Notes under the pieces: generated by a model
The model's database searches: none
What the model was told of the DNA's origin: nothing
Seen by the model: only the letters and a program-made list of their open reading frames with translations
In this document: positions 34,714 through 36,809 of the stretch, one piece after another
Numbering within the stretch: the first letter of the stretch is position 1
Layout: each line of letters begins with the position of its first letter
Assembly: GCA_028284485.1 (NCBI GenBank)
Contig: JANQRQ010000030.1
Coordinates: 1-36,809, forward strand
Direction of reading: 5' to 3'
DNA: 36,809 nucleotides
Origin: Planctomycetaceae bacterium
GTDB lineage: Bacteria > Planctomycetota > Planctomycetia > Planctomycetales > Planctomycetaceae
Program-made: the position numbers and the translations under genes

Positions 34714-35350
34714 TTATCTCGATCGATATGGTCGTCGACAATCGATTTGCCATCGCATGCCCGCGATTGCCAAACTGCTGCTCACGCTGGTCGTTGTTGG
34801 TATCGCCGTTTCAATCCCGATCGACTACTGGCCGGTTCAAGGCGTTCTGGGCTGTGTGATTTTACTTGGGCACACGCTGGCGAGAATTCCGATTTCCTAC
34901 GTGGTTCGGCGATTGGCCATTTTTTTGCCGATGTTGTTTGTGCTTTCACTGTCGCTGCCGATGTCGCAAGGTTTTCAAACGGGATGGGATTTAATGCTTT
35001 CCATCTTGTTTCGTAGCACGCTTTCATTTCTAGCCGCGATTTGGCTCATCAACGTTATGCTTTTCGACCAGTTGCTGATCACGCTTCGCCGACTTTGGGT
35101 TCCGGAAGTCGTTATCGCCATATTGGCCTTTATGTATCGCTACATATTTGTGTTATGGGACGAATTGGAAAAAATGCGAAAAGCGCGCGAAGCCCGAAGC
35201 ATTGGAACCAGCTCCCTGCGTGTCCGCTGGAAAATCGCCGCTCAAATCGTCGGAATGCTGTTAATTCGTGCCATGTCGCGTGCAGAACGTGTCCACGGAG
35301 CCATGTGTGCACGTGGCTGGGATGGCCATGTGCGGACGCTGGATCCGTGA
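34706..35350 (+). CDS. cbiQ: ECF transporter T-component CbiQ
   Basis: The protein has 214 residues from GTG 34706, which has GAGG 6 nt upstream and overlaps the cbiM stop; longer frames start inside cbiM. Four to six membrane segments are visible (IAKLLLTLVVVGIAVSIP, GVLGCVILLGHTLA, LAIFLPMLFVLSLSL, LSFLAAIWLINVML). The cytoplasmic coupling motifs with Ala-Arg-Gly are present as KAREARS and MCARGW in the C-terminal helices, where CbiQ contacts the ATPase. The protein links CbiM to the CbiO ATPase and transmits the ATP-driven movement. Confidence 0.9.
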   Translation: MSDYLDRYGRRQSICHRMPAIAKLLLTLVVVGIAVSIPIDYWPVQGVLGCVILLGHTLARIPISYVVRRLAIFLPMLFVLSLSLPMSQGFQTGWDLMLSILFRSTLSFLAAIWLINVMLFDQLLITLRRLWVPEVVIAILAFMYRYIFVLWDELEKMRKAREARSIGTSSLRVRWKIAAQIVGMLLIRAMSRAERVHGAMCARGWDGHVRTLDP

Positions 35351-35733
35351 GATACCCGCGGGGGACAATCTCGTCCGGACCGCAGAGGAAACTGGCAGCG
35401 TTCGATAGACTCAAATCAAATCCGCTGCGCGCCGTTTTCTGAGTGGTAACAATCAAACACCATGCGGCATCGGTTGTGACACCGAAACTGAGTCTTGTCG
35501 TACAAATCTCAAAAAGTTGCCACAACCGAGACCAACTCGCGCTCGCTCCGTCTCGATGACCTGTGTTACATTGAGTAGAGACCGTCTCGTTTGTTCTGAT
35601 TGTCGAAAGAACGAAGTTCCCAGCGCCGTCGTTGCCGCATTCTCATTTCAAAAACGTTGATGCGACATCATGCGGACTTCCACAGATTCAGCCTCGTCCG
35701 CAAAAACAATTTTCTTTCCGTATTGATTTCCTT
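35351..35733. other. 383-bp gap inside the cbiMQO cluster
   Basis: CbiQ and CbiO genes are usually adjacent or overlapping, so this gap is unusual. No gene is supported in it. An inverted repeat GTTCT-N10-AGAAC lies at 35593-35612, about 120 bp before cbiO, and could be part of a separate promoter region. No cobalamin or NiCo riboswitch pattern was recognised by eye. Confidence 0.4.
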
Positions 35734-36549
35734 ATGTCCGAACCACAAGCCATTGCGATTGAAGTCGAAAGGCTGACGTACCGGTATCCCGGTGGGGCAC
35801 TCGCCCTTCAGGATGTCAGTTTCTCGATATCCAGCGGCGAAATCGTGGCATTGGTCGGTCCAAGTGGTGCCGGAAAATCGACGCTGCTGATGCACCTTAA
35901 CGGTTTGCTACCGGAACAAATCCCTGAGAACGGCCAGAGTGCGATCACGGTCTGCGGCTTGCCATTAACTCGAGGTCACTGCAAAGAGATTCGCCGACGA
36001 GTCGGATTTCTCTTTCAAGATCCCGACGACCAGCTTTTTTGTCCCACCGTTCGTGAAGACGTTGCATTTGGCCCGTTGAATCTTGGACTCAGCCGCGATG
36101 AAGTCTTACAGCGCATCGAAGAAAGTTTGCGATCAGTCGGTCTAAGCGGCTACGAGCAACGCAGTACCCTGCAATTGAGCGTTGGTGAGCGAAAACGGGT
36201 CTGTCTGGCGGGTGTCTTGGCTTGTCAGCCCGATTTATTGGCGCTGGACGAACCGTTCGGAAATCTCGACCCTCGCGCTCGGCGCTCGCTGTTGGAGATT
36301 CTACGGACCTATTCCGGTGCTCAGATTCTGGCCACTCACAATCTCGATCTTGTCGTTCAACACTGTAATCGGGTGATCGTTCTCGACGAAGGACGCATTT
36401 GCGCGGATGGATCGGTTGAAACGATTCTTGCCGACCGATCGCTTATGGAGAAACATGGCTTAGAGGTTCCGATAAGTCTCGCGAATTCGCCCACCACGGG
36501 ACAAAAAGCTCCCCAAGCGGTCGACAGTTCGCCTAGAATGGATAGCTGA
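35734..36549 (+). CDS. cbiO: ECF transporter ATP-binding protein CbiO
   Basis: The protein has 271 residues from ATG 35734; the frame is open back to 35632 but that part resembles no ABC protein. Walker A is VGPSGAGKST (41-50), the Q-loop FLFQDPDDQLF is typical of ECF ATPases, the signature is LSVGERKRV, Walker B LLALDEPFGNLDP and the H-loop ATHNLD. The last 40 residues are a polar tail (PTTGQKAPQAVDSSPRMDS). It hydrolyses ATP for CbiM/CbiQ. Only one ATPase gene is visible, so the complex would use a CbiO homodimer. The gene ends 113 bp before the prepilin-like gene. Confidence 0.92.
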   Translation: MSEPQAIAIEVERLTYRYPGGALALQDVSFSISSGEIVALVGPSGAGKSTLLMHLNGLLPEQIPENGQSAITVCGLPLTRGHCKEIRRRVGFLFQDPDDQLFCPTVREDVAFGPLNLGLSRDEVLQRIEESLRSVGLSGYEQRSTLQLSVGERKRVCLAGVLACQPDLLALDEPFGNLDPRARRSLLEILRTYSGAQILATHNLDLVVQHCNRVIVLDEGRICADGSVETILADRSLMEKHGLEVPISLANSPTTGQKAPQAVDSSPRMDS

Positions 36550-36662
36550 CCTCGATCGGCATCCTTTCCGCCCGAAGCGGCTACAACGACCCTCGCTTGA
36601 TAGACGTAAGCCGTGCGCAATGCCGCCTCGCAGACGTACGAACCAACAGTAACGATGAACCG

Positions 36663-36809
36663 ATGCTGAATTCAGCTGCCAACCATGCTGCGAGACTCAC
36701 GCCGTGCCCCAAACCGGGTCGCAGAATGCGCGGATTGGCCTTGGGATTCACGCTGGTGGAATTGCTGGTGGTCATTGCCATTGTCGGAATCATCATGGCG
36801 TTAGTGTTG
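36663..36809 (+). CDS. Prepilin-type N-terminal domain protein (DUF1559-like), 3' end missing
   Basis: Forty-nine codons are visible from ATG 36663 and the frame runs off the window. A basic, 28-residue leader (MLNSAANHAARL to GLALG) is followed by FTLVELLVVIAIVGIIMALVL, the prepilin peptidase site G-FTLVE and the hydrophobic helix of type IV pilin-like proteins. Met22 (36726) is a possible shorter start. Planctomycetes carry dozens of such genes, usually followed by a DUF1559 domain; that part is outside the window, so the family name is inferred. Confidence 0.85.
   Translation, partial: MLNSAANHAARLTPCPKPGRRMRGLALGFTLVELLVVIAIVGIIMALVL

Overview
The window (36.8 kb, moderate GC) most likely comes from a member of the Planctomycetota. 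The evidence is the mix of gene families: a prepilin-type protein at the right edge with a type IV pilin-like leader, a lipoprotein with two DUF1080 (3-keto-disaccharide hydrolase) domains, two Gfo/Idh/MocA oxidoreductases, a DUF5060 glycoside hydrolase, a Ser/Thr kinase with an extracellular sensor, and a low-complexity secreted protein of the type often named mu-protocadherin-like in this phylum. The genus cannot be fixed from sequence alone. Most of the window looks chromosomal (gyrA, prfB, ugd, tRNA-Arg). No transposase, integrase, phage gene or CRISPR array was seen.

Layout. 1-5.5 kb (+): 3' part of an MmgE/PrpD gene, tRNA-Arg(CCG) followed by about 3.3 tandem 95-bp repeats that each carry a copy of the tRNA 3' end, a cupin, a small membrane protein, an exported NTF2-like protein, and a secreted repeat protein. 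5.7-12.5 kb (-): a compact five-gene operon read right to left: Gfo/Idh/MocA oxidoreductase, DUF1537 kinase, OtnC-like class II aldolase, isopropylmalate-dehydrogenase-like enzyme and DUF5060 glycoside hydrolase. It looks like a catabolic route for a C4 (or branched) acid sugar ending in a triose phosphate. 13.1-20 kb (-): double-DUF1080 lipoprotein, prfB with a programmed +1 frameshift, UDP-glucose dehydrogenase and gyrA. 20.8-28.1 kb: a signalling block with a transmembrane Ser/Thr kinase carrying a Cache-like sensor, an FHA-GAF-class III cyclase, a stand-alone response regulator, a small four-cysteine protein and a convergent GAF-SpoIIE/RsbU-type phosphatase. 28.5-31.3 kb (-): Gfo/Idh/MocA oxidoreductase and a dicarboxylate/amino acid symporter with a large insertion. 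31.9-36.5 kb: a small anchored protein, a THUMP-like methyltransferase (-), and an ECF-type cobalt/nickel importer CbiM-CbiQ-CbiO. The right edge holds the 5' end of a prepilin-like gene.

The least expected signals are non-coding. One is the tandem array of tRNA-Arg 3' ends, which resembles the E. coli tyrT repeats in architecture. The other is a roughly 100-bp dispersed repeat present four times (5468, 12961 on the minus strand, 24986 and 28089), always between genes, with hairpin potential.
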